From Paenibacillus spiritus (GTDB lineage: Bacteria > Bacillota > Bacilli > Paenibacillales > Paenibacillaceae), in the NCBI RefSeq assembly GCF_008710135.1, contig NZ_VYKK01000004.1, positions 434,001 through 498,000 of the forward strand: 64,000 bases of DNA, given 5' to 3'. The notes under the pieces are model-generated. The model made no database searches. It had not been told where the DNA came from and saw only the letters and a list, made by a program, of their open reading frames with translations. Made by a program: the position numbers and the translations under genes. The number at the start of each line of letters is the position of its first letter. Within the stretch, counting starts at the first letter, position 1. This document shows, piece after piece, positions 1 to 8,321 of this stretch.

Positions 1-868
1 CAATCAGCAGCTTCTTGTATTTATGCTCATCCTCCACTTTGAACAATCCGGCCGCCAGCGCCAGCAGCGTCTTGCCCGTTCCCGCCTTGCCCGTTATGGT
101 CACGAGGGGAATCTCGTCGTTCAGCAAGAGCTCCAGCGCCATCCGCTGCTGGGCGTTGCGCGCGCTGATCCCCCAGACGGAATCATTGCCGAGATACAGC
201 GGCTCCACCAGCGTGGCATTGTGGTTCACCTTCAGCAGCGCGGACTTGCCGCTGCCGATCTCGTCTTTCAGAATAATGAACTCGTGCGGATAGAGATCAA
301 AGCTCAGCGGAAGTCTCTTGACCGGAAGCTGGCGGTTGCTGTAATACTCATCAATCAGCGACGGATGAACGGGAACCGATTGATAGCCGGCATACAGCTC
401 GTTCAGGTCGCCCGTCCGGTCCGACAAATAATCTTCCGGAGTGACGCCCAGCACATCGGCCTTGATGCGCACCAGCACATCCTTGCTGACCAGAACGACC
501 GGCCGGGGCTCCGGCTTCTCGTTCTCTTCCTGCAAATAATTGAGCGCCACCGCCAGAATGCGGTTATCGTTGGATACCTCGCCGAACATCTCCTGAACCC
601 GGACGAAGCTGCGGTGGTTAAGCTCCACCTTGAGCGTTCCTCCGTGCTCCAGCTTCACGCCGCTGTGCAGATGCCCCAGTTCGCGGAGACTGTCAAGCAG
701 ACGCGAGACGGTCCGGGCGTTGCGGCCGATCTCATCGGCGTTGCGTTTCTTGGAGTCAATCTCTTCCAATACGACAGCGGGAATAATCACTTCGTTCTCT
801 TTGAATGCAAAGATCGAATTCGGATCATGCAGCAGCACATTCGTATCCAGTACAAAGATTTTGCTCAT
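1..868 (-). CDS. PhoH family protein with N-terminal PIN domain (YlaK-like), 3' end cut by window edge
   Basis: Reading on the minus strand from the ATG at 868, the protein opens with MSKIFVLDTNVLLHD, the first acidic motif of a PIN-domain nuclease. A linker follows, then a PhoH-type ATPase region whose Walker A reads ITGKAGTGKTLLALAAG. The window ends just after it, so the Walker B half and the stop are missing; 289 codons are visible. GGAGGGG about 871-880 is a good ribosome binding site. PIN-PhoH proteins (PhoH2/YlaK) are coupled RNA helicase/RNase enzymes in the families studied; that activity is inferred here. The divergent YhcN/YlaJ lipoprotein and the nearby YlaL-like gene and typA match the B. 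subtilis yla region. A second PhoH protein, without PIN, lies at 32982-33953. Confidence 0.9.
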   Translation of the reverse strand, partial: MSKIFVLDTNVLLHDPNSIFAFKENEVIIPAVVLEEIDSKKRNADEIGRNARTVSRLLDSLRELGHLHSGVKLEHGGTLKVELNHRSFVRVQEMFGEVSNDNRILAVALNYLQEENEKPEPRPVVLVSKDVLVRIKADVLGVTPEDYLSDRTGDLNELYAGYQSVPVHPSLIDEYYSNRQLPVKRLPLSFDLYPHEFIILKDEIGSGKSALLKVNHNATLVEPLYLGNDSVWGISARNAQQRMALELLLNDEIPLVTITGKAGTGKTLLALAAGLFKVEDEHKYKKLLI

Positions 869-980
869 ATTATCCCCTCCACAGCGCCTGGTTTGGTCCC
901 GGAAGATACATAACTCCCGCCGCCGGCGGCCAGACTAACGGAACAGCCACCATTCCTAGCGACAAAGGAGCATGCATCTT

Positions 981-1634
981 ATGAGAAAGTCAATCGGTCT
1001 GTTGCTGGCCTTAATGCTGCTGACAAGCTGCGGTCATATGGCTCGGAAAGACTCATCACCCTCTCCTCAGGATAATCCCTCCGCTCTGTCGGAGCGGGAT
1101 GCCCGGGTGAATCCGCTGTCCCAAGAGGGCGGGGCGGCTTCGGGCTCTGCCGGCGGCTCGCTTCCGCCGGAATCCAACGGGGCGGATAACCGCTCGGAAG
1201 AAAGTCAAATGTCCACTGGAGACGAACTCGAACTCAAGGATCACCTCGAGCGTCTCGCCCGCCGGGTACCCGGCGTCGAGGATGCTCACTGCGTCGTAAT
1301 GGGGGATACCGCGATCGTCGGCCTGGATGTCGACGGCTCACTCAGCCGGTCCCGGGTCGGAACTGTAAAGTACGCGGTCGCCGAAGCCCTGCGCCAGGAT
1401 GCCCGCGGCGCGAACGCTCTCGTCACCGCCGATATGGATCTCTCGCACCGGATCGCCGAGCTCGGCCGCCATTTCCGGGCAGGCCGTCCGATTGAAGGCT
1501 TCGCCACCGAGATGGCGGATATCATTGGCCGGATCATTCCGCAGGCGCCCGAGGATACCCATCCGGCTGAACCGCCGGCTTCAGCGGGGCCTTCGGCGAA
1601 CCCCGCCGCTCCCGGAAGCGGCGCAGGCAGGTAG
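981..1634 (+). CDS. YhcN/YlaJ family sporulation lipoprotein
   Basis: The N terminus MRKSIGLLLALMLLTSCG is a lipoprotein signal with lipobox LTSC, so the mature protein should be lipid-anchored. A Ser/Pro/Gly-rich linker of about 60 residues follows. The conserved region then has the typical YhcN/YlaJ pattern of a short alpha/beta module (VPGVEDAHCVVMGDTAIVGLDVDG and later ALVTADMDLSHRIAEL). The start is taken at 981 because AAAGGAG at 964-970 is correctly spaced for it; the upstream in-frame ATG at 972 almost touches that site. Proteins of this family are spore-associated in Bacillus; the exact role is not known. It stands opposite the YlaK-like gene, as ylaJ stands beside ylaK in B. subtilis, and ends in a shared bidirectional terminator. 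Confidence 0.85.
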   Translation: MRKSIGLLLALMLLTSCGHMARKDSSPSPQDNPSALSERDARVNPLSQEGGAASGSAGGSLPPESNGADNRSEESQMSTGDELELKDHLERLARRVPGVEDAHCVVMGDTAIVGLDVDGSLSRSRVGTVKYAVAEALRQDARGANALVTADMDLSHRIAELGRHFRAGRPIEGFATEMADIIGRIIPQAPEDTHPAEPPASAGPSANPAAPGSGAGR

Positions 1635-1673
1635 CAAAAAAGCCTGGTGAGCAGCGTCTCACTAGGCTTTTTT
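1635..1673. terminator. Bidirectional rho-independent terminator
   Basis: An 11-bp stem (AGCCTGGTGAG / CTCACTAGGCT, one G-U type pair) is flanked by an A-run on the left and a T-run on the right, so it can end transcription from both sides. It sits between the convergent lipoprotein and YlaL-like genes. The last codons and stop of the YlaL-like gene lie inside the right arm. Confidence 0.9.
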
Positions 1674-2114
1674 CATCGCATCAAACACTTGTCCGTCCAG
1701 CTTCTCGGAAGCCCGGCGGTCGTAGGTCTTCACATAAGTCGGCGCAGCATCCAGCTTCGCACCGTAGAAGAGCGCATTGCGCACCGCTTCCACCTGCACA
1801 TCGAAGCAGCACATGCTGAACGGAACGCCTTCCAGCGGCTCCTGCCGCACGGCGGCACGTCCGCTGACCGCATGGACGGCTTCTTCGGCAAAGATCGTAA
1901 GATTCACCAGAGGATTAACCTTCATGTTGCGAACCAGTCTGGAACGGTGGTCGATCGCCAGCCGAAGCGTACCGGCATCCACAGCGTAGACCCAGGATAC
2001 CGCCGTGCAGGTCGGTCCGCCGCTCTCGGCATCCACCGTGTTCAGCAGGCAGTAGGTTTCGTTCCGGAGCCGTTCAACCAGCGGTTCGGCGAGACAAGGA
2101 AGAGCTTCGTTCAT
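1662..2114 (-). CDS. Pyridoxamine 5'-phosphate oxidase-fold protein, YlaL-like
   Basis: 150 residues. The segment NTVDAESGGPTCTAVSWVYA and the following LRLAIDHRSRLVRNMKVNP show the start of the split beta-barrel flavin-binding fold of PNPOx-like proteins. The length and position (near a YlaJ-like lipoprotein, a YlaK-like PhoH protein and typA) fit B. subtilis YlaL. Members of this fold bind FMN, F420 or heme; which one applies here cannot be seen, and enzymatic PNP oxidase activity should not be assumed. A consensus promoter lies just upstream at 2158-2187. The stop codon is embedded in the terminator shared with the convergent lipoprotein gene. Confidence 0.8.
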   Translation of the reverse strand: MNEALPCLAEPLVERLRNETYCLLNTVDAESGGPTCTAVSWVYAVDAGTLRLAIDHRSRLVRNMKVNPLVNLTIFAEEAVHAVSGRAAVRQEPLEGVPFSMCCFDVQVEAVRNALFYGAKLDAAPTYVKTYDRRASEKLDGQVFDAMKKA

Positions 2115-2157
2115 ACGGCTGGCCCCCTCTTGCGGTTAGGTGCTTATAGTTGATTGT

Positions 2158-2187
2158 ATTATAGCATAGGACAAAACTTTCGTTCAA
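2158..2187 (-). promoter_or_regulatory. Sigma-A-type promoter of the YlaL-like gene
   Basis: On the minus strand TTGAAC (2187-2182) and TATAAT (2163-2158) are separated by 18 bp. The -10 is perfect. It lies about 45 bp upstream of the YlaL-like start. Confidence 0.75.
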
Positions 2188-2248
2188 TTTATCCTTCGTT
2201 CACCGCATTGTTCACCGCATCAATTTGTCCGCCTGACGCGGACATTCG

Positions 2249-3376
2249 TCAGGACCCGGAGGACCCGGCAAGCCGGGCCTGGAGCGCTCTGCTCGCCTCC
2301 TGAAGTTCTTCTTCATTAATATATACATACGGGCTGCGCCAGGTTCCCGTTACCGGTTTGAACTCGACCTTCTCCTTGTTGATTCGCCAGTAGGCCGAGA
2401 CCATATTCTTGATCTGCTCTTTCTCCAGATCCGTCTTCATATTGCCCCCGACCGCATCGATCACGCCGCCGATCTTCACGATTCCTCCAAGCGATTGCAT
2501 CCGGTCGATCAACCCGTGCAGCACTTCATTCTGGCGGCGGTTCCGGTCAAAATCATCCGAGCCCTCCGTCTTCGGCTTGCAATTGGATTTGCGGTAGCGC
2601 ACGTAATCGAGCGCATCGTCGCCGTTCAGCTTGGCGGGCCCCTTCTTCAGGTTGATGTCCGTTCCGTCCACACTGTCGGTATAGCACATATTGGCGCTGA
2701 TGTTCACATGAACGCCGCCCAATTCGTCGACTACGTCGCGGAATCCCTGAAAATCGAGTACGGTCACGTAATCGACCGGCACCCCGAGGTATTTCCCCAT
2801 CATCGTCTTCATCTCGTCTTCAGCCGTCAGGCCGCTCTCTTCTTCCTTGCCCTTGAACCGGGCATAGAATTCATTAATCTTGGTCCGCTTGTAGCCCTTC
2901 AGCTCCACCACTGTGTCGCGGGGCAGGGAGACAATCGTCGCCGCCTGCTGATCGGGGTTGAACGCCGCCAGCATAATGACGTCCGTCAGGTTCGACGGAT
3001 GCTTCGGCCGGTTGTCGGTCCCGAGAATCAGCATCGTGAGCGGCTTGTCCTTGGCCGATTGTCCGGCCGCTACCGGACGGTCCACCCCGGCGTCGAATAC
3101 GCCGTTGTCCAATTTGTAATAGAGGTACGCCAGATAGCCGCCACCGATCAGAACCGCAACCAGCACCAGGGACAACAGTACCCGGGCCGTTCGGGCCAGC
3201 GGACTGCGCCGCTTGCGCGCCGGCGCGGATTTCGACCTGGCCGGAGATTTCGGCCGTGCCGGAGATACCGGCGATCTCCCCGGCGCTCCGGCTGGATCGG
3301 CTTTAGTATGGCTCATGTTCCGGCTGCTTCCCGTTCCTTTGGAACGCGGAGGCAGGCCGCCTTTAAATTCATTCAT
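2249..3376 (-). CDS. LytR-CpsA-Psr (LCP) family cell-wall polymer ligase
   Basis: 375 residues: a basic, Pro/Ser/Lys-rich cytoplasmic tail of about 60 residues, one membrane helix at about 64-86, then an extracellular LCP domain from about 110 to 300. Diagnostic stretches are MLILGTDNRP, TDVIMLAAFN, IVSLPRDTVV, the YVRYRK segment and DFDRNRRQNEVL, which carry the Asp and Arg residues that hold the polyprenyl-pyrophosphate substrate. LCP proteins transfer teichoic-acid-like or other anionic polymers to peptidoglycan. An internal ATG (residue 21) is an alternative start, since the first ATG has only a weak Shine-Dalgarno sequence. It follows typA on the same strand but is separated from it by a terminator hairpin, so it probably has its own promoter. 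Confidence 0.92.
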   Translation of the reverse strand: MNEFKGGLPPRSKGTGSSRNMSHTKADPAGAPGRSPVSPARPKSPARSKSAPARKRRSPLARTARVLLSLVLVAVLIGGGYLAYLYYKLDNGVFDAGVDRPVAAGQSAKDKPLTMLILGTDNRPKHPSNLTDVIMLAAFNPDQQAATIVSLPRDTVVELKGYKRTKINEFYARFKGKEEESGLTAEDEMKTMMGKYLGVPVDYVTVLDFQGFRDVVDELGGVHVNISANMCYTDSVDGTDINLKKGPAKLNGDDALDYVRYRKSNCKPKTEGSDDFDRNRRQNEVLHGLIDRMQSLGGIVKIGGVIDAVGGNMKTDLEKEQIKNMVSAYWRINKEKVEFKPVTGTWRSPYVYINEEELQEASRALQARLAGSSGS

Positions 3377-3514
3377 AACAGCAGGTTCCCATCCTTGTTC
3401 ATTTGTTATTGTATTTAGGTCTCTATCTATTAGACGCCTCTTCCTGGAAGAAGTTGCATCATTCGAAGGGGGCTGCTGCTCCGTTCACCCTGCACCCCTG
3501 GCAGCCTTATCGGC

Positions 3515-3549
3515 AAAGACAGCCTTCCGGATACTCCGGAAGGCTGTCT
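3515..3549 (-). terminator. Terminator downstream of typA
   Basis: A perfect 15-bp inverted repeat (AGACAGCCTTCCGGA at 3517-3531 and its complement at 3535-3549) with a 3-nt loop and only three T residues after it on the minus strand. It lies about 30 bp past the typA stop. Confidence 0.75.
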
Positions 3550-3581
3550 GATCAGGGCTCAAGCCTTCGCTCTGCCTCGAA

Positions 3582-5423
3582 TTACATATTCGATTCGGCC
3601 ATCTTGCGGTGCTTCTCCGCACGTTCGCGCTCGCTCTTGTTCAGAATCTTCTTGCGCAGACGAACGGATTTCGGCGTAATCTCGCAATATTCATCATCAT
3701 TGAGATATTCCAGCGCCTGCTCCAGCGAGAACATCAGAGGCGTCTTCAGCTTGACGGTCTCGTCCTTCGTCGCCGAGCGGACGTTCGTGAGCGCCTTCTC
3801 CTTACAGATGTTGACCACGATGTCGTTGTCGCGGGTATGCTCGCCGACGATCATGCCTTCATAAACCTCGGTGCCCGGTTCCAGGAACAGGATACCGCGG
3901 TCTTCAACGCCCATCATGCCGTAGAACGTGGTTACGCCCGTCTCCGTGGAGACCAGCACGCCCTGATGGCGGCCGCCGACTTGTCCGCCGATCAGCGGCG
4001 CGTAGCTGTCGAATGCATGGTTCATGACGCCATAGCCGCGCGTCAGCGTCAGGAAGTGGGTGTTGTAGCCGATCAGGCCGCGGGCCGGGATCAGGAATTC
4101 CAGGCGGACTTGTCCGTTGCCGTTGTTGATCATGTTGACCATTTCAGCCTTCCGGCTGCCCAGGCTCTCCATGACCGCACCCATGCTGTCTTCCGGAACA
4201 TCAATCATGAGACGTTCCACCGGCTCCATCTTCTGGCCGTCGATCTCCTTGACGATGACTTCCGGCTTCGACACTTGAAGCTCATAGCCTTCGCGGCGCA
4301 TATTCTCGATCAGAATGCCGAGATGCAGCTCGCCGCGTCCGGACACGATGAAGGCGTCCGGGCTGTCCGTCTCGTCGACGCGCAGGGAGACGTCGGTCTC
4401 CAGCTCTTTCATCAGGCGCTCGCGCAGCTTGCGGGAAGTCACCCATTTGCCTTCCTTGCCGGCGAACGGCGAATTGTTGACCAGGAAGGTCATCTGCATG
4501 GTCGGCTCGTCGATCTTCAGAACCGGCAGCGCTTCAGGGTTGGCCGGATCGGCAATCGTCTCGCCGATGTTGATGTCCTTGATCCCGGCAATGGCGACGA
4601 TATCGCCGGCGCCGGCTTCTTCGGTCTCGATCCGCTTCAGGCCTTGGAAGCCGAACAGCTTCTCGATGCGCGCCGTCTTATGCTTGCCGTCGCGCTGAAT
4701 AACGGTCACGCTCTGGCCCTGGCGGATGACGCCGCGGTTGACGCGGCCGATCGCGATGCGGCCCAAATATTCATTGTAGTCCATCAGAGTCACGAGGAAC
4801 TGCATCGGCTCCTCGACGTTCTCCGTCGGGTTCGGAATGTGGTCAACGATGGTCTCGTAGAGGGCGAGCATGTTATCGTCCTGCTTCTCGGGGTCCAGGC
4901 TCGAAGTGCCGTTCAGCGCCGAAGCGTAGACAACCGGGAATTCGAGCTGTTCGTCGCTTGCTTCCAGCTCGATGAACAGATCGAGCACTTCGTCAATGAC
5001 TTCCGCCGGGCGAGCAGCCGGACGGTCGATTTTGTTGACCACGACAATCGGGGTCAGCTTCTGTTCGAGCGCCTTGCGCAGAACGAACTTCGTCTGCGGC
5101 ATGCAGCCTTCGTAAGCGTCGACGACGAGCAGAACGCCGTCGACCATCTTCATGATGCGTTCCACTTCTCCGCCAAAGTCAGCGTGTCCGGGAGTATCCA
5201 CAATATTAATAAGGAAGTCTTTATAAGTAATGGCCGTGTTCTTCGCCAGAATCGTAATGCCGCGTTCCCGTTCCAGATCGTTCGAGTCCATAGCGCGTTC
5301 CTGCACGGTCTCGTGTTCGCGGAAAGTACCGGATTGCTGAAGCAGCTGATCGACGAGTGTCGTCTTGCCGTGGTCAACGTGCGCGATGATCGCAATGTTG
5401 CGGATTTTGTCTCTTGAATGCAT
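3582..5423 (-). CDS. typA: Translational GTPase TypA/BipA
   Basis: 613 residues, the usual length for TypA. The G-domain starts almost at the N terminus ([14 protein letters not shown], then [13 protein letters not shown] and VVNKIDRP, the G1, G3 and G4 motifs), followed by the EF-G-like domains and the TypA-specific C terminus. TypA binds the ribosome and helps assembly and translation under cold and other stress. The start is placed at 5423 (MHSRDKIRN) because it matches the family N terminus and has GAAAGGA upstream; an in-frame extension to 5513 has no such support. A promoter at 5539-5568 and a hairpin at 5501-5525 precede it, giving a structured leader of roughly 110 nt. Confidence 0.97.
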   Translation of the reverse strand: MHSRDKIRNIAIIAHVDHGKTTLVDQLLQQSGTFREHETVQERAMDSNDLERERGITILAKNTAITYKDFLINIVDTPGHADFGGEVERIMKMVDGVLLVVDAYEGCMPQTKFVLRKALEQKLTPIVVVNKIDRPAARPAEVIDEVLDLFIELEASDEQLEFPVVYASALNGTSSLDPEKQDDNMLALYETIVDHIPNPTENVEEPMQFLVTLMDYNEYLGRIAIGRVNRGVIRQGQSVTVIQRDGKHKTARIEKLFGFQGLKRIETEEAGAGDIVAIAGIKDINIGETIADPANPEALPVLKIDEPTMQMTFLVNNSPFAGKEGKWVTSRKLRERLMKELETDVSLRVDETDSPDAFIVSGRGELHLGILIENMRREGYELQVSKPEVIVKEIDGQKMEPVERLMIDVPEDSMGAVMESLGSRKAEMVNMINNGNGQVRLEFLIPARGLIGYNTHFLTLTRGYGVMNHAFDSYAPLIGGQVGGRHQGVLVSTETGVTTFYGMMGVEDRGILFLEPGTEVYEGMIVGEHTRDNDIVVNICKEKALTNVRSATKDETVKLKTPLMFSLEQALEYLNDDEYCEITPKSVRLRKKILNKSERERAEKHRKMAESNM

Positions 5424-5495
5424 AACTTGTATCCAAATCCTTTCATTTATCAAATATAACCGATTCAAATTTAAATCGTCTCTGGGCAGTCTCAC

Positions 5496-5525
5496 AAAAG
5501 AAGCGCCGGGCAAGAGCCGACGCTT
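5496..5525 (-). terminator. Hairpin with short T-run in the typA leader (attenuator or terminator)
   Basis: On the minus strand AAGCGTCGG and CCGGCGCTT form a 9-bp stem (one wobble) with a 7-nt loop, followed by CTTTTG. It lies downstream of the predicted typA promoter and 73 bp upstream of the typA start. It could end transcripts from the membrane-protein gene above, or attenuate typA. Confidence 0.5.
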
Positions 5526-5538
5526 CGCAATATGGTCT

Positions 5539-5568
5539 ATTGTAGCTTGAAAGCCGTATGAAAAGCAA
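5539..5568 (-). promoter_or_regulatory. typA: Putative sigma-A promoter of typA
   Basis: TTGCTT (5568-5563) and TACAAT (5544-5539) on the minus strand with an 18-bp spacer, directly after the stop of the preceding membrane-protein gene. Confidence 0.6.
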
Positions 5569-5585
5569 GTCTTTTCATGAAATAA

Positions 5586-6077
5586 TCAGAAGAAGAACCG
5601 TTTCCGGCGCCGCCCCGCGATGAGCCAGATTCCCCCGACGATCAGAAGAATGCCAATCAGGTACAGAACGGCCGCTCCGAGCATGCCGATGAACAGCAGA
5701 AGAATGCTGATTCCGCCGGCAACGGCGGCTCCTGCGGCCAGCCCGCGCGGACGCGGGATCTGAAGCGCATACTCGTACAGTCCAAGAGCCACGCCCAGAA
5801 GCAGCAGCGGCCACAGGTGAGGCATCAGATCCCAGCCCCAGACGGCGCAGATCTCGAACAGCACCCCATAGACTGTCAGAATGCCGGCAGGCACCAGAAC
5901 AAGCGGTGATCCCCCTCGGCCAAAGAACCAGATATGCAGCAAAATACCGGGCACAAGCAGCAGCAGAGGCCAGAAATGGCGGCCCAGAAAGCCGAACACG
6001 CCCCACTTGCCCAGCAGAATGACTAAACCGGCGGCTACAATGAACACACCCAGTTTGAAATCTCGATTGGAGGACAT
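5586..6077 (-). CDS. Multi-pass membrane protein with LiaF/LiaI-like transmembrane region
   Basis: 163 residues with about five or six hydrophobic segments and the pattern LGVFIVAAGLVILLGKWG...GRHFWPLLLLVPGILL, which is typical of the LiaI-LiaF-like/DUF5668 transmembrane module; a second half repeats it (LMPHLWPLLLLGVALGL). It has no soluble domain and ends in a basic tail (RRRKRFFF). The start at 6077 (MSSNRDFKLG) is chosen for the GAAGGG about 11 nt upstream; longer in-frame extensions are GC-rich non-homologous-looking sequence. In related families such modules sense or shape the membrane; the function here is unknown. In B. subtilis a different small membrane protein (YlaH) adjoins typA. 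Confidence 0.7.
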   Translation of the reverse strand: MSSNRDFKLGVFIVAAGLVILLGKWGVFGFLGRHFWPLLLLVPGILLHIWFFGRGGSPLVLVPAGILTVYGVLFEICAVWGWDLMPHLWPLLLLGVALGLYEYALQIPRPRGLAAGAAVAGGISILLLFIGMLGAAVLYLIGILLIVGGIWLIAGRRRKRFFF

Positions 6078-6207
6078 TTTATCACGCATCCCTTCGGCAC
6101 AGGCGTACCTCCCGCGCCAAGCGTCGAACAGTGTCCGAATTCGGCCGGGATTTACAATTATTGTAGCCGAAAAGTCCCGCCAACGCCAGCCGTCCGGGCC
6201 CCGGCCG

Positions 6208-6867
6208 TCAGGCCATCCGGGAGCGGATGCGCCGCCAGCCGCCCAGCGCAACCACCGCTCCGCCCAGCGCCGCCGGAATCAGGCTGTGAAGATCGGGGAG
6301 CATCAGAACGAGCAGCGGACCCAGCTTCCGGTCCTGCAGCAGCATGTCTCCGGAAGTATGCGCCAATATGAACGAACCGATATAGATCAGCAGCGGCATC
6401 CGGTTCAGCCAATCGGCAATCAGGCCGCTGCCCCAGACCACAATCGGGATGCTCAGAGCAATGCCGATGACGATCAAGGCAAGATCGCCGCCCGCGATGC
6501 CTGCAATAGCCAGCACATTGTCCAGGCTCATTACAAAGTCGGCGGCCAAAATAGTTCGTACAGCCCGCCAGATGGAGAACCCGCCGTTGACGCGAAGTTC
6601 GTCCTCGTGCTCGGTCAGCAGCTTCAGCGCGATCCACAGCAGCATCAGTCCGCCGCCGGCCTGAAGATACGGAATCTTCAGCAGCAGCACGGCGGCGAAA
6701 GTCAGCAGGCAGCGCAGAATGACGGCGCCCGCCGCTCCCCACCAGACGGCGGTTTTGCGGTGCGCCGCCGGCAGATTTTTGCTCGCCATCGCGATTACCA
6801 TGGCATTGTCCCCGCTCAGCACCAGATTAATCATCAGAATCTCGCCCAGCAGTACGATCGAATCCAT
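6208..6867 (-). CDS. TerC family membrane protein, YjbE type
   Basis: 219 residues with seven or so membrane helices. Two copies of the family motif are visible, NLVLSGDNAMVIA near the N terminus and DFVMSLDNVLAIAG near the middle; the buried Asp-Asn pairs are thought to coordinate a metal. TerC/YjbE/YkoY proteins have been linked to manganese export or metal loading of secreted enzymes, and that role is inferred. The start at 6867 has GGGAGG seven bases upstream; the ATG at 6873 is too close to that site. No manganese riboswitch is apparent in the 60 bp or so upstream. Confidence 0.88.
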   Translation of the reverse strand: MDSIVLLGEILMINLVLSGDNAMVIAMASKNLPAAHRKTAVWWGAAGAVILRCLLTFAAVLLLKIPYLQAGGGLMLLWIALKLLTEHEDELRVNGGFSIWRAVRTILAADFVMSLDNVLAIAGIAGGDLALIVIGIALSIPIVVWGSGLIADWLNRMPLLIYIGSFILAHTSGDMLLQDRKLGPLLVLMLPDLHSLIPAALGGAVVALGGWRRIRSRMA

Positions 6868-6931
6868 TGTCATTCCTCCCGCGCTCGCATGTATTAACAT
6901 GTATGCGGGACGATGACAAGCTATGCCAAAT

Positions 6932-8209
6932 CTAGAACCAGCCCTCGTCGATGGCGGATTCCCCGGCCTCATCGGCCGGTCTCTCATTGCCGAACGGCGT
7001 AATGCACAGCGTCTCGGTCCGGCCGACGGCGGCGGCCAGCCGTTCTTCGTATCCCGGAAGGGTCGCTTCGATCCGCTCGACGATCCGAAGGTTCGGGTTG
7101 GTCGTCGGGGATTTCGGCACAAACAGGGTGCAGCAGTCCTCGAACGGAAGAATCGAAGTCTCGTAGGTTCCGATCTCCTGCGCCAGCGCAATGATCTCGT
7201 TCTTGTCCATCGTCACGAGAGGCCGCAGCAGCGGCAGATCCGTTGCTCTTCCGATGACATTCATGCTCGGGAGCGTCTGGCTTGCCACCTGGCCCAGACT
7301 CTCGCCGGTCACGAGCGCAAGCGCCCCTTCCCGCTCGGCCAGCCGGGTTGAAATCCGCAGCATGGCGCGCCGCATCAGAGTGACCATCAGATTGTCCTGG
7401 CCGATTCCCGTGAAGGCGGTCTGCACCTCCGTGAACGGCACCAGGTGAAGCGTCACCGAACCGGCGTAGCGCGACAGGCGCCGGGTCAGGTCGATGACCT
7501 TCTGCCGGGCCTCCCGGCTGGTGTAGGGGTAGCTGTAGAAGTGGACGCATTCCACTTCCAGGCCGCGGCGCATGGCCGACCAGCCCGCCACCGGGCTGTC
7601 GATGCCGCCCGAGAGCAGCAGCAGCGCCTTGCCGTTCGTCCCCAGCGGGAAGCCGCCGACCCCCGGAAGATTCTCGCAGAACAGGTACGTGCCGTTCTCC
7701 CGCACCTCCACCCGCAGTTCCACCTGCGGATGATGAACATCGACGCGCAGATGGCCGAACTGCTGAAGAATCGGGCCGGAGACCAGCCGGTTCAGCTCCT
7801 GCGAGCCGTGCGGGAATGCCTTATCGACCCGGCGGGCGTTGACTTTGAAGGTCGTCCCCGGTTCGGGAGCGAGGGCTTCCATGAAGGAGCGGGCCGCTTC
7901 GATGATGGCCTGAAGCTCCGAATCCGCCGTTCGGACCGGGCTGACCGAAGCGATGCCGAACAGCTTCCGCAGCGCTTCCGCCAGCGGCTCTGCCGGCGCG
8001 CCGTTCAGCGCGACATAGATCCGGCCGAATTCGCGCAGCAGCTTGACCTGGGGGTAAGGCTTGACCATTTCCCGGACCTGCCGGTAGATGACTTTCTCGA
8101 ACCTTACGCGGTTCTTGCCCTTGAGGGTAAATTCGCCGAATCTCAGGAGCAGCGTATCCGCTTCCTGCAGGCTTCTTCCCGGGACCTGCCCGGGGCTATG
8201 AATATTCAT
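6932..8209 (-). CDS. thiI: tRNA 4-thiouridine synthase ThiI
   Basis: 425 residues. The N terminus holds the ferredoxin-like and THUMP region (LLLRFGEFTLKGKNR at about 21-34), followed by the adenylating PP-loop SGGIDSPVAG at residues 200-209 and the FEDCCTLFVPKSP segment near the C terminus. There is no rhodanese domain, as is usual in Bacillales, so sulfur must come directly from a cysteine desulfurase. That partner is encoded immediately upstream (8322-9464), the same pairing as B. subtilis nifZ-thiI. The enzyme adenylates and thiolates U8 of tRNAs. GGAGG at 8223-8227 is 13 nt from the ATG, rather long but the only clear site. Confidence 0.97.
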   Translation of the reverse strand: MNIHSPGQVPGRSLQEADTLLLRFGEFTLKGKNRVRFEKVIYRQVREMVKPYPQVKLLREFGRIYVALNGAPAEPLAEALRKLFGIASVSPVRTADSELQAIIEAARSFMEALAPEPGTTFKVNARRVDKAFPHGSQELNRLVSGPILQQFGHLRVDVHHPQVELRVEVRENGTYLFCENLPGVGGFPLGTNGKALLLLSGGIDSPVAGWSAMRRGLEVECVHFYSYPYTSREARQKVIDLTRRLSRYAGSVTLHLVPFTEVQTAFTGIGQDNLMVTLMRRAMLRISTRLAEREGALALVTGESLGQVASQTLPSMNVIGRATDLPLLRPLVTMDKNEIIALAQEIGTYETSILPFEDCCTLFVPKSPTTNPNLRIVERIEATLPGYEERLAAAVGRTETLCITPFGNERPADEAGESAIDEGWF

Positions 8210-8321
8210 GATGGATGATTAACCTCCTGCCTTCAGTTCCTACAGTTAGAACGATTCGTACAGTATAGAACGGCTCCGCCGCAGGGCGCAATCCCGGCCC
8301 GCAAGGAGCGCGTAACTTCAG

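Noticed and set aside
3609..5417. 602-codon frame opposite typA
   Set aside because: Shadow of typA; its protein is rich in His, Arg and Leu without any fold pattern.
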